This document shows positions 23,358-33,185 of a stretch of DNA of 64,000 nt, piece after piece (the stretch's first letter is position 1; every line of letters begins with the position of its first letter). This stretch comes from Atriophallophorus winterbourni (taxonomy: Eukaryota > Platyhelminthes > Trematoda > Plagiorchiida > Microphallidae): positions 80,759-144,758 of the forward strand of contig JACCGJ010010538.1 of assembly GCA_013407085.1 (NCBI GenBank), in the 5' to 3' direction. A program made the position numbers and the translations under genes. Under the pieces are notes generated by a model. It did not search any database and had not been told where the DNA came from. It saw only the letters and a program-made list of their open reading frames with translations.

Positions 23358-23413
23358 ACAGTTGTGTTTTCTGACTGACGGCGGGGCCAGTGCAACTCCC
23401 CACAGTTATAACA
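23348..23413 (+). repeat. 3' LTR of the deleted element, shortened
   Basis: The first 14 bases (TGTTGTATAGACAG) and the last ~50 bases of the LTR are present. About 120 bp in the middle are missing relative to the 5' LTR. Confidence 0.68.
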
Positions 23414-23479
23414 GTGTGTGAGATTTCTCGGTAGACGCAGTTTCCCATGTTTCCTTCACATTTCGTTCCACTTTAACCT

Positions 23480-23805
23480 CCACAAATGCTAAACAACCGT
23501 CAACTTCAGTTTCCTTGTTAAATTAAATTCTATTAAATACCCAATTGACAGTCGATGTGAGCAAACCAGTTCTCTACTTTTCCTAATCACAAACGCGCCG
23601 TCCACGTAGCGGATACATATTTTTGGGCGAATAATTGGTAGAGCGATTCGTTCTAAACGTTGCATATCTGCTTCAGCATCTAGGTTTGAAATCGGTGATT
23701 CCATTCGCGTTCTTTGGATTTGTTCATTTATCGTTCCATTGAACTTAAATTGCGTTTGAAAACACAACTCGATTAGATATATCAAACCCTCGCTTGTCAA
23801 TGGAT
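23480..23805 (-). pseudogene. Penelope-like reverse transcriptase fragment
   Basis: The minus frame of 103 codons reads GLIYLIELCFQTQFKFNGTI, then MESPISNLDAEADMQRLERI and IRPKICIRYVDGAFVIRKS. Penelope RTs carry the same series (C..T.F.F.G..Y.Q..G.PMGSP.S...AE..M...E... W.RYVDD.F.I). The catalytic YVDD is YVDG here and PMGSP is altered to RMESP, so the copy is dead. It lies just right of the deleted LTR element and is truncated at both ends. Confidence 0.82.
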
Positions 23806-24224
23806 TTCAATTGTGGCCAGTTTCTTTTTCACTGAACAAAGATGATGCGGTCTGCTTTGTGAGTGTGTTGTCGATCGAGGTGAATATTACCGTTACCTCA
23901 AAAGAAACCACTACTTCGTCATATTTGAAACACACGACCACATTCTTGTTGGACAGAATTGAAAGGCAGTCATCATGTGGTGTTAATGTCCCTTGTTAAC
24001 GAACTCAGTCGTGTGGTGCGGGATGAAGGGGCTTGCAAAAATAAATATTATTGTACGCACATTTTTAATTTCATTAAGCTCCTGTAGAGTTAGTGTTGCA
24101 AATGTTAAACTATGGTTGAATTGCTCCTATCCGAAATGTCATCGGACAGAGCATTATGAATTGTAATGGGCTTTCTTCGATCGTTGAAAACAATGGCTAT
24201 ACGTATCAAGCGCATGATGATAAT

Positions 24225-25020
24225 CTACAGAACTCAGAACTGAGAACTCAGAAAGTTTATGGTATAAAAAGCAGTAAGCTTAACATTAACCATAGTATGA
24301 AGAGGTAAATGAAATAAAAATATAAAATCTCTCAGAAATCTCTCAATAGAGACAGTCACGTACCGCATGGTTCGCCATATAACCATCCAGTTTAGAAGCG
24401 AAAACCACATTAGATTCCGAGTTTGTGAATTCTTCAGGCAAAATGTTTCAAGTGATACAAATTCTTACCGAGAAAAAATTACGACGAATATCTAATCGAG
24501 AATGCGGAATGCCTAAAGACTCTGAATGTTTTCGTATTAGAGTAAGGTTGTTTGGCTTTAGCTAGTGTTCAAGGGGATGGTTTTCAGTGTGCAAGATTTT
24601 TAATGCCAACAGGAAGTCATTCCGAATCTGTCGTTGGGTAAAATCGAGTAGATTTAGTTTTAACATTCGCTCTTTGAAAGTGAAATTTCTGTAACGGGAG
24701 ACCAACTTTTTCGCACGATGTCAAGTAATTCAATATCCTTCATCAGTTATGGTGCCCAGGATTGGATGGAATATTCCATAACAGGAAGTACAATTAACCG
24801 GGGTAAGGGATCAGGAGTGAAAATCCTTTTTAGAAGACTCAAGATACGGCAGGCTTTATTGCACACTATCCGGCAATTGAATCATGAGATCCAATGGCAT
24901 CGGCAATGTATAACCTTTGCTTCAAATCATGTTGCGTTGATTCCGAAGCTGATACTACATCAGGGGACACCAAGGAATATTAAACTACGTGAAGTAGACT
25001 GGTCTCAACAATTAGATTGA
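24225..25020 (-). mobile_element. CR1-like LINE 3' end, decayed
   Basis: The left end has a repeat of GAACTCA (24229-24262), then TATGGTATAAAAAGCAGTAA and a version of the shared terminal block (GCTTAACATTAACCATAG). On -, fragments of the C-terminal LINE protein (for example LNCTSCYGIFHPILGTITDE) appear in changing frames. It has no intact frame. Confidence 0.6.
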
Positions 25021-25379
25021 CCTTTTCTTTCCCAACAGGGCATGTCGGTATGGACTCGGCGGGTCTACGTGTGGGAAGCTGTTATGCCGAGTTAAGCGTG
25101 TCATCGAAGTAGATACTAAAGCTTTCAAGCCCATGTGTGTACAGCGCTTAGTTCATTCCTTGAGCTCATGTGCTTGTCTTGGTGAACAAAGTTAATTTGT
25201 CGACTCCGGTACATTTGTGCAGATTACACTGAGAGCGATATCGGTCTTAGTTGAATGAGCGGTAGCGTTGCGTTTTTGGGTTCGTCGGATATGGCAACTA
25301 GACGGTGGGTGGCTCTGACCAAAGTGTTCACCAGATTATCAGATGAGGACCACGGTAAGCAGGGTTAACTAGGTCCATC

Positions 25380-25385
25380 TTTATT
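25380..25385 (-). terminator. Poly(A) signal of the minus-strand gene at 25.4 kb
   Basis: TTTATT on + gives AATAAA on -, 30 nt after the TAA stop at 25415. It supports the reading of 25415-25615 as a terminal coding exon. Confidence 0.6.
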
Positions 25386-25414
25386 ACACCCGGATAAGCA
25401 GTCACCACACTCAG

Positions 25415-25615
25415 TTAAGGGAGCAGTTCTGGCGTATTTTTATCGTCCTTTTTGCCTCCTTGAGCAGCATTTATTTCGGGTTGAATTGCATTGGCAATTG
25501 TATCTACCAAGAGCGGTTTAAATGCTTCCTCAAGTTTTCGATAACAATTTTTCAAAACCTCTATTCGAGGTTCCAGCTTTGCCTCATGGGGAGGATTTGT
25601 GGGTCTATCGATAGG
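25415..25615 (-). CDS. Terminal exon of an unrecognised host gene
   Basis: After an ACAG acceptor (minus) the exon reads PIDRPTNPPHEAKLEPRIEV, then LKNCYRKLEEAFKPLLVDTI, ANAIQPEINAAQGGKKDDKN and a short end with TAA. Sixty-six codons are open, with balanced acidic/basic composition and a predicted amphipathic helix (EPRIEVLKNCYRKLEEAFKP). The exon starts in phase 0, matching the phase-0 donor at 25771 of the exon upstream. No family is recognised. A poly(A) signal follows. Its converging neighbour, the RAPGEF1-like gene, ends 13 kb away. Confidence 0.6.
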   Translation of the reverse strand, partial: PIDRPTNPPHEAKLEPRIEVLKNCYRKLEEAFKPLLVDTIANAIQPEINAAQGGKKDDKNTPELLP

Positions 25616-25771
25616 CTGTTTACTACGACATGCATACATATGTAGCAAAAGCCAGGGAACTCAATTTTGTTAGTAAAGAATAACACTTCCTGTGTTAGCG
25701 CATTTATCACATTTGGTATGTACTTTAGCTAAACAGCCAAAATATTTAACTACGTGAGATCAAGCCCTTAC

Positions 25772-25879
25772 CCCTTTGTTGCACATTTGACACGAATCAC
25801 GTGCTGCCTTCTTTGTATGGAGCATCGAGTCATCCTTCGTGTCATTGTTGCAATCCAGTGAGGGATCAGTCCAGTGCAC
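25772..25879 (-). CDS. Penultimate exon of the unrecognised gene (5' edge uncertain)
   Basis: One minus frame is open for 36 codons between TGA (25882-25880) and a GTAAGG donor (25771-25766). It reads VHWTDPSLDCNNDTKDDSML, then HTKKAARDSCQMCNKG. The two C-x2-C cysteines near its end are the only motif. Its phase-0 end joins the next exon. The acceptor is not certain, and a longer overlapping frame (25768-26097) is considered a shadow. Confidence 0.45.
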
Positions 25880-26924
25880 TCAGCGATGCAGTTGTTTGTC
25901 GGTCGATAGCTAACAGTGGAGTGAATGCGTTGGCGCGGAGTGACGCGATCAAACCGATAAAAAGCGAACGAGTTTGAATAAACGTGATGCGGTTCAACAA
26001 GTTTTGATCTGACAGAGTTGAAAAAACTATCAGTCGATTCAACATGATGTGATGTTCTCAACTGTATTCGAACAGGAACTAAATTCTCAATCCCCAAGTG
26101 TATTGCACGCTTGTTAAGTTTGGGTTAAAATTTAAATAAATGAATTTTCAAGGATTCACCTAGCTCAAAGTTGAAACGGGTATATTCCAAACGACCGAAA
26201 TGATACAAGTTCAATGGTATGTGAACCGTCCAGCTAAGACAAAGGACTGAGGAAATACATTCAATAGTATGAGGGCACAAAATTATGCTTTCACACAGCA
26301 CGCACACAGTCCCATTCGATCTTAACAATGTCTCAAGCATCACTCACCCGATATGCATTATTCGGGCGATTAACGTCTTTTGTCTTTTTTACACTACGAT
26401 TAAAATGATCGGTTCAGATCTAATTTTCCAAAGTCTTCATTTCTTTAATGTCATGTTTAAAATCGTTTGTCCGACGGTAGCGTGCGCAGCAGAAGACAGC
26501 AGCGACGGCTCTTAACCGGGTGGAAAATGAGGCTTTAAATTTATGCCTACATTGTGAGATTTCGAGTGCTAATTCTTACTCTGTCTTAGGTTCCTTGTCA
26601 ATCGCCCTTAGCTATCTTCTGCAAACTACTTTGTATGGTCTATCCGATGCTTGACTGTCATTTCATACACGATAACTCAAAGTACACATGAAGTAACTAG
26701 CGTTCGCAATAACGAAAGCGTGCTACGTATTCCAGTTTTAGAAATGAATTCGAGAGATGTTCAACATGCGATGAACGCAACATGAAAGAAAAGCATTCAG
26801 CTTTTCGTCTCCCACGTTCTAATTTTCAGTATTATAAATTAGGGAATTTAGTATGCACGCGTTACATAACTTTCACGAGCGCTATTACCGTTTTATCTAT
26901 ATATGTATCAATTCTGAAATATTG

Positions 26925-27780
26925 TGGCACCACCTACGCAGGTTGAATGTCAACAAATCCCCGGGAGCCGACAGAATCACATCTGCAATCCTAAAGTTAT
27001 GAGACAGTCAATTATGTGAATCACTCTGTGATTTATTTAACCACTCTTTGAGGGAGGGTATTGTACAGGTTGACAGGAAGTGAGGAATCAAAACACCAAT
27101 CTACAAAGGTAGCACTCGTTCTGACCCAGCAAATTACCGCTCTGTTACACTCCTTTCAGTGATCTCAAAAGTTATGGAGGAAATTGTGTGCGAAAGGATT
27201 GCGACTCATCGCGAAGCTGAAAACTTGTTGTCCAAAGAGCAACATGGATTTCGGAAGTCTCGTTCTTGCCTGACTAACCTATTGGAGACAATGAAGGACT
27301 GGACGCAGGCGGTGGATGAAGGTGGTTGCGTGCATGCTTGTTACTTGAAAATGTTAAGGCGATTGATCTATGCTCCTGAGCAAGCTGCCGGATGTTGGTA
27401 TTAATGTGTGCCTTCTTACCTGTCTGAGAAGCAGCCTTCTCGATCGCAAGGCAAATGTAAATATCGATGGTGTGATGTCTAGGAACATTGAAGCCACTAG
27501 CGATCTACCACAAGGTTTGGTACTTTGTCCGGTTCTCTTTTTGGTCACCAGCAATGACCTTCAGAAACTTGTCACAGCCAAGATGTTTCGTTTTGCGGAT
27601 TAAGCAAAACTTATGATGCGTATCTAGTCAAGTGTGGACTGTTTGCGCTTACAAAGCGATTTAGATATATTAAGCATCTAGCCATAGCGGAACAAGCTTC
27701 CATTCAACTTCAGAAAGTGTAAAATATTGCAAAAAGTTAACCATTTTCCATTCTCCTACAACCTCGGAAACAATGTAATT
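26925..27780 (+). pseudogene. CR1-like LINE RT fragment, plus strand
   Basis: Frames on + read NVNKSPGADRITSAILKL, then TPIYKGSTRSDPANYRSVTL, EQHGFRKSRSCLTNLLETMK and, after a frameshift, ATSDLPQGLVLCPVLFLVTS and MFRFAD. The order is RT1 to the FAD of the catalytic site, as in the element at 19398-20810. Stops and frameshifts are numerous, and the aspartate block (DISKAFD) is reduced to LKMLRRL. The copy is dead. Confidence 0.8.
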
Positions 27781-27784
27781 ATTG

Positions 27785-28620
27785 CAACCACTTCATAAAA
27801 GTTGGTTCATGGTTATTCTCCCTTATTCAATAGCTTAACCTCAATTTTCTGTGACCTTCGATGGCAGCCTTCTAAAAATAATGGCAACTTATTCACGATT
27901 GAATTTATCTTTAACGACACGAACACTCAGGTGATCGATTCCCATGGTAACAATTGATTTAACGTTACCTGAACTGAAACTTTCATACCCGAATTAAAAA
28001 TTAGTGTAGGATTTGATGGCGTTTTGGCCCATTGGCAATATTTTGTTCCCGTTTCAAAGGATGTCAAGTCCCAACTCGTCACAATACGAAGGCTTAATTT
28101 ATCAATTTATGGAAGCCTAATTATTATGGGTTATTGTTGCGTTTGAGCGTGGACAGTAGTTTTTCACCATTATCAATATCTCCGATTCGAAATCACAAGG
28201 CGCTACTACTTTTTGTATAACGAGTAATTACTCCACATTAATTGGTATCAATTTAACACTCGTTTATCGGATAGACGGTATTTTGAGAACAACAATTGCG
28301 TCGCGAGAAACCTGGGTAATCCGAACCGCATTATAAGCGCCTGTTTGTGCACTTACGATTTCTGAATATCATGTTTTTGCTGATGGGAAGTAAGTTTCGC
28401 GTTACATCCGGGACGGGCAAACCAAGTGTACGGGATTGCAATGCAGTGAACGGAATAACAGGATTGAAAACATCTCAAAGGTTATTTCACCGTCTGCGTA
28501 TTTTAGAATCTCGACCGACCAATTATGTCTTACATTTCTCCGATTATATATGAATTTTGCTGAGTGCTTTGGTTCAAACATATTTTGTCTACATTCCGCA
28601 TTTAAATAGCATACACATAA
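27785..28620. other. AT-rich sequence, nothing recognised
   Basis: The sequence between two LINE remnants has only short frames. Confidence 0.45.
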
Positions 28621-28781
28621 TATACATGTGTGTTGGCCTCCTTCGGTCGATGTCGACCATGGATGTACATCACAATCGCGTGAATTTTTCATTTTCTAAA
28701 GTCTTTCGAATGACTTAGCGGTCCGATTCAGGAGAAACAATCTCCCCCGCAGCGCTTGCAACGATAGTCAGAACTCGGTCG

Positions 28782-28973
28782 TTAGGCATCAGTTGCACTC
28801 CGGTGCCGTGATATTCGTTCAGAAGCCAAGAGCTGTATCTGTTCATTCCCAGCTAGCAGAAAACGCTTTACACAATGCCTCCAATGTGAGCGGTCACGAG
28901 CAAGTTCTTCCCAACTCGTGTGGTCAATGTAAAGAGCATTCATATCTCTTTTGCAAACGTATTTGTACCGCAA
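28782..28973 (-). pseudogene. RTE-like LINE C-terminal region
   Basis: It reads MRYKYVCKRDMNALYIDHTS, then WEELARDRSHWRHCVKRFLL. This matches the C-terminal block found after the RT in this LINE group (RYKDVCKRDLKAL.I....WE..A.DR..WR). Confidence 0.75.
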
Positions 28974-29700
28974 GTGCGGTCTGCCCAGTGGTCAACTTCC
29001 TGATTTCAACTCACCATAGAATAGATCTTTCGGAATACGACCATTTTCCATTCTGTAGATGTGGCCAAGCCAAAGCAGGCGGCGCTGACGTAATACGGTG
29101 AACATGCTCTGTAGACCAGCCTTTGAAAGCTTCTACTATAGGATCAAAATACGATGGGCGCTTCGTAGATAGAAAGCATTCAGCTTCCGTTTGTGTTTTG
29201 CGTGGACGATCCAGATTTCACTGCTGTACAGTAAAGCATTTAGTACGCACGAGTTTTATACCATCATCTTTGTATTTACAGTCAACTTGCGGTTACCCCA
29301 AACACGAGAGTTCAATCGGAACAAAATGACAGTTGCTATGCCAATCCGCTTACCAATCTCTGTGTTAAGCGAGAGGCTATCCGCAATGGTTGAATCAAGA
29401 TATGTGAAATGATGTACTGGTTTAAGCTGACAGTTTCAATCAGTGATGATTGGAGGCGATACAGTCCCTTGACCAAGGACTTTGGTCTTGCTCATGCTGA
29501 TTTGTTAACCCAAATCTTTGTACGCCGAAGGAAAACAGTCCTTAGAAGTGAGCAATAATGGCTGCATCGTCGGCAAACAACAGGTATCCTATAAGCACAT
29601 CCCGTACCTTGGTTTTTGCACTCAAGCCGTTACGTTTAAAAGCTAGCCATCACATCGCGTGCGTAGGCAAATGGCTTCTGTACTCTCCTAAAAGCATGCT

Positions 29701-29955
29701 TCAGAAGCGGAGCAAATAAATTGCCGAACAGCGTGGGACCAATAACACACCCTTGTTTGACATCTCGGCTAATTTCAAAGGCTTCTGAACTGAAACCGTT
29801 AAAAAGATCTGATCCTTTCGTGCCAGAGTGGAACGGAATAACGAGTTTAGGCTTATCAGATCAATTATTTTGAAAAGACCATCTCTGCTGACGTAGTCGA
29901 ATGCCTTCGTTGAATCAATAAAACAGCATATAATGGCATACGCTGTTCCCGACAC
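29701..29955 (-). pseudogene. RTE-like LINE RT, central part
   Basis: The minus frame reads STKAFDYVSRDGLFKIIDLI, the first catalytic Asp block (xxKAFDxVxRxxL), then SNKGVLLVPRCSAIYLLRF, a degraded QGCVL.P.LF block. A frameshift separates it from LLFADD near 29570. Confidence 0.7.
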
Positions 29956-30397
29956 TTTTCTTTAAGTTGTCTCAGGGAGAAGATCATGTCAACGGTTGAT
30001 CTTCCCCTGCGGAAGCCACATTGAGTTTCGGAATCAACTTTATCAGCTAAAACTTGTAGCCGGATCCGCAAGACTTTTGCAAACAATTTGCCTATAACAT
30101 TCTGAAGGAAGATTCCCTGTAAATGTTGCAGTCTCCTCTATGAGACTTAATGGGAGCCGTTTTAAGTTTGTTTGGACCAATGGCTCTCTTGATCCCATCA
30201 TACATACCGTGAAAATTTCCAGTATCCGCAGCTTTTTGGATACTGAGGCTAATTTCAGTCCAATAGTCATTTGCACATCGTCTTGCAGTCTGTTGGACCT
30301 TATTTCTAGCTGCTCTTAGTAGTCGTGAGTTTTCATCTGTTGGCATACCTTTGAACCTCAAGAATGCTGACCGTTTCTCATCCAACAGAGCAGTCAT
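29865..30397 (-). pseudogene. RTE-like LINE linker and RT start
   Basis: Three overlapping minus frames carry the pre-RT linker (NKVQQTARRCANDYWTEISL, IQKAADTGNFHGMYDGIKRA) and the first RT blocks (KVLRIRLQVLADKVDSETQC, GFRRGRSTVDMIFSLRQL). At least two frameshifts separate them. The family is known in many invertebrates and fish as a long EN-RT protein. Confidence 0.75.
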
Positions 30398-31134
30398 CTA
30401 AGAAGCTTTTGCTTCGAACGAGTCACTCGTTCAAGCTTTCTTCGGACCGAAAGTGGAAAATGCGACTCGGCATATGCAACTTTTTATCGATTCCCAGTTT
30501 TCTATAGCCGATTCGAGTGGGGTTGTCTTGTTGAACTTGGCTGTGAAGGCTTTTGCTAGATTAGGTTCGTACATGCGAGTGACGTTTATCCTAGGCTAAG
30601 CAGACAATTTGGTGCGGTAAAATTTCGTGTGGGGAAGCTTCATTTTTTCACAGACCAGTGAATGATCAGTATCGCAGTCTGCGCAGGAGTATGCTTCCTA
30701 TATTAGTGCGCCTAACAAGAATAAGATCAAGCTGATGCCAATGCTTAGAGCGAGGATGTTTCTAATAGACTTTATGCTGTGGTTTCGTTTGAAAGAAATT
30801 GTTACTGACACAATGACTGAAGTGTGTGCCTTTTAGCTCACTGTTAATAAGAGCTGATTTTCTTACACCTCTGATATTCGAGACGTCGTCATGAAATCCT
30901 GTGAGCATGGACCGGAAGTTCCATTTTTCCAGTTTCAGAGCTGACCTTTGTTGTTCAGTAATTACTTTCTCTAGTGCGGAAAAATACAGTCTGCTTGTCG
31001 GTTGATTCCTAATCCCCATGCATCCAATGAGGATAGCAAACCGTGTCGAGATGGCACCTTATTGACTGGGGGCAAAACCCTGAAGTGTTTCTCTGCGACT
31101 ACGTCATCCAGGAAAACGAGAAGCTGGTTTAAGG

Positions 31135-31860
31135 TAATTGGAGGTTTTTAATGCTCTGAAGAGCATCAACTTTAACAATAACCATAGGATGGTAAAAATT
31201 AAAATGTGATTTTATAAAAACAAGATACGCAATTAGATTAAACAGTCGTCGGGAAAAGGATAATTCAAAAAAGATTCGTCTAATTTTTTAAAAACTCATG
31301 CAGGCTAGCGGAGTGATTAACGGCAGAAGGTAAACTGTTCCAATTAAAACACACACAGATAAAATAAAAATACCTTCTACAGGCTGGGCGGGAATGGGGT
31401 ACCACCAGCGTATATTCATCGGTCTGATAATTCCTTGTATCCCTACGCATGAATAGGCCCTGTAAGGGATGGTTTGGGGTATGCAATATTTTGTACAGTG
31501 GGATAAGCACTCCTTTGATTTGTCGATAGGAAAAGTAGATCAGATTCAGGTGAGCTATCCTTTTTATAAGGCTTGCTTCGGATACTGAGAACCAGTTTTG
31601 TTGAGCGGTGATAAATTCGCTGCATCAACTCTACATCTTTCTTGACCCAAGGATAACATGACTGACAGCGTATTCTACGACTGATCTTAGGTATGTATTC
31701 GTGATTCTTTGTAATATCTTGAGCGAAAATTTCCGAAATACCCTTTTGAGTAGATTTAGGACACGTGTTGCTTTTGTAAAGAAAGTGTTAGTTAGAAGTG
31801 CGGTTTTTAAACTGGAGCATATCCAGACAGATTTTGTGTACCTTTACTTTATGTCCAGAT
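31135..31860 (-). mobile_element. CR1-like LINE 3' end
   Basis: The terminal block (TTTTTAATGCTCTGAAGAGC, AACAATAACCATAGGATGGT) begins near 31140. On -, RRYFYFICVCFNWNSLPSAV and RIYHRSTKLVLSIRSKPYKK are the C-terminal LINE blocks, in two frames. Close in sequence to 18.7-19.4 kb, it starts about 20 bp after the AAGGTAATT remnant of the tail and is truncated at its 5' side near 31850. Confidence 0.75.
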
Positions 31861-31999
31861 TGTATACATTCATCGTTTATGCATTACTGTTACTACTAGT
31901 ACCACTGCGTACTACAGTTTTATCTTTATTCGATACATCTAGTTGGGGTGCACCATGATACGCGGATGTGATCTTCCAGCTATATTCCTTACAGGTGAG

Positions 32000-33180
32000 G
32001 TGATCTTGCGTGACGTTGCAGTTACCCTTTTACCGCTACTTTTCAACGCTTGGCGCGTATCAGAACGGAGAGCAATGAGGATTCGATGTTGTGCCTCTAC
32101 ACGGACTGCAAACAATTATCTGACTTGATCAATTTGCCTCGTCTGTAACTTGGCACAGCCTGTGGTAAATTGGTACTAGTGGAAATAACTTGAATAACAC
32201 ACTTGCTTATCTCGTGGAGTGTGTTTTAAACACAACATATATAAACCATTATGTCACTTTAAAAAATAAATCAGACTGTGTTTGATGCTTCTTAGTTCAA
32301 TATAGAAATAGAAGCCAGATTCAATATCAACAGTCAGTTTGTCAACGACACAGGCGCATAGCAATGAACCAATGATAATGAATGCGTGATTTGGATGTTC
32401 AATTTAGTTGACCGCCAAAATTGATCAATTCTAAAATTGTCATGTACATCACGGACGAAAATTTAACTTATCGAAGTGAGATTATCAACGTTCATCTGCT
32501 TGGTATCATTCGGATCACGAACGTTGTGCGTTTATTTAAGGCACGTTGACCCGGTAAACTTGGCGTGTTAATCAAAACAATTTGTTATACAAACTGAATC
32601 TGAGCAAATTGATTCTTGCACCTTCGAATTTCGTGACCGTGTAGTATTCACTGACTGCCTCTGGACACACACTTGAATGGGTTGTTTTGTCTGGAGAGGT
32701 CATAAAGCTCGCAGAGAAGCGCTTGGGAACAATGTTCTGCAGCTAAAACAGCTAGCGATATTTTGCATTTACTAAGGATATGCAAGCCACTATTTAGCAT
32801 ACAATAATCTACTTATTGCAATCCAAAATAGAGGGGTTTCCTACGCCATATGTAACATACTTTGTTTCCTTAGAAAACAGCACATTTGTTGAGATGTCAT
32901 TTCAATCTATACAAAGTTTACGTTGTAAATTTAAGTTTTACTTTCTAGAATTTGGTATAATTTAACTCCCCCAGACTGGTGAAATTAAACCATTTTGCAG
33001 CGCAATATTCTAATCGACTCAGCGTATATAGTTTGCAACAGGTATAGTTTACGAAGTGCGTTTACATCGTGATATTGTACGTTTGACATTTAACTAATGA
33101 CACATCAATGGTACAATACCGGCCAGCAAGTGTCGCCTCATAACGCGAATGCACTGAGTGAGTTTGAGTGTTTGTGAACG
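32000..33180. other. AT-rich sequence, nothing recognised
   Basis: No splice-bounded frame or shared repeat was seen between the LINE 3' ends at 31.8 and 33.2 kb. Confidence 0.45.
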
Positions 33181-33185
33181 ATATG

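Larger units (their letters stand above)
22140..23413 (+). mobile_element. Internally deleted gypsy-type LTR retrotransposon
   Basis: A 5' LTR (22140-about 22325, starting TGTTGTATA) is followed by a primer-binding-like TGGCGACGGGGT (22329-22340). Then come a short gag start (ATG at 22371), coding debris, a purine tract AAAAATGGGAGG, and a shortened 3' LTR (23348-23413, ending TTATAACA). Internal pieces include one zinc knuckle-like C-x2-C-x4-H and an integrase-like tail (MWTRQANHLRQRYGNL). Protease, RT and RNase H are gone, so it could only have moved in trans. No clear target-site duplication is seen. Confidence 0.72.
28625..31060 (-). mobile_element. RTE-like LINE, long decayed copy
   Basis: The 3' end is at 28628 (GTTGGCCTCCTTCGGTCGAT). 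Read on -, and in order from the right, it has: an endonuclease start (ALKLEKWNFRSMLTGFHDDV, about 30930); the EN end (SKHWHQLDLILVRR, about 30750) after an internal loss; the linker (MTALLDEKRSAFLRFKGMPT, 30397); RT blocks (DSETQCGFRRGRSTVDMIFS, 30020); LLFADDAAI (29570); and a C-terminal stretch (LRYKYVCKRDMNALYIDHTS, 28960) ending in a zinc finger. Stops and frameshifts occur throughout. Confidence 0.8.

Noticed and set aside
25768..26097. Minus-strand 109-codon frame
   Set aside because: It overlaps, in another frame, the exon that joins in phase to 25415-25615. Its Arg/Thr-rich composition looks like a shadow.
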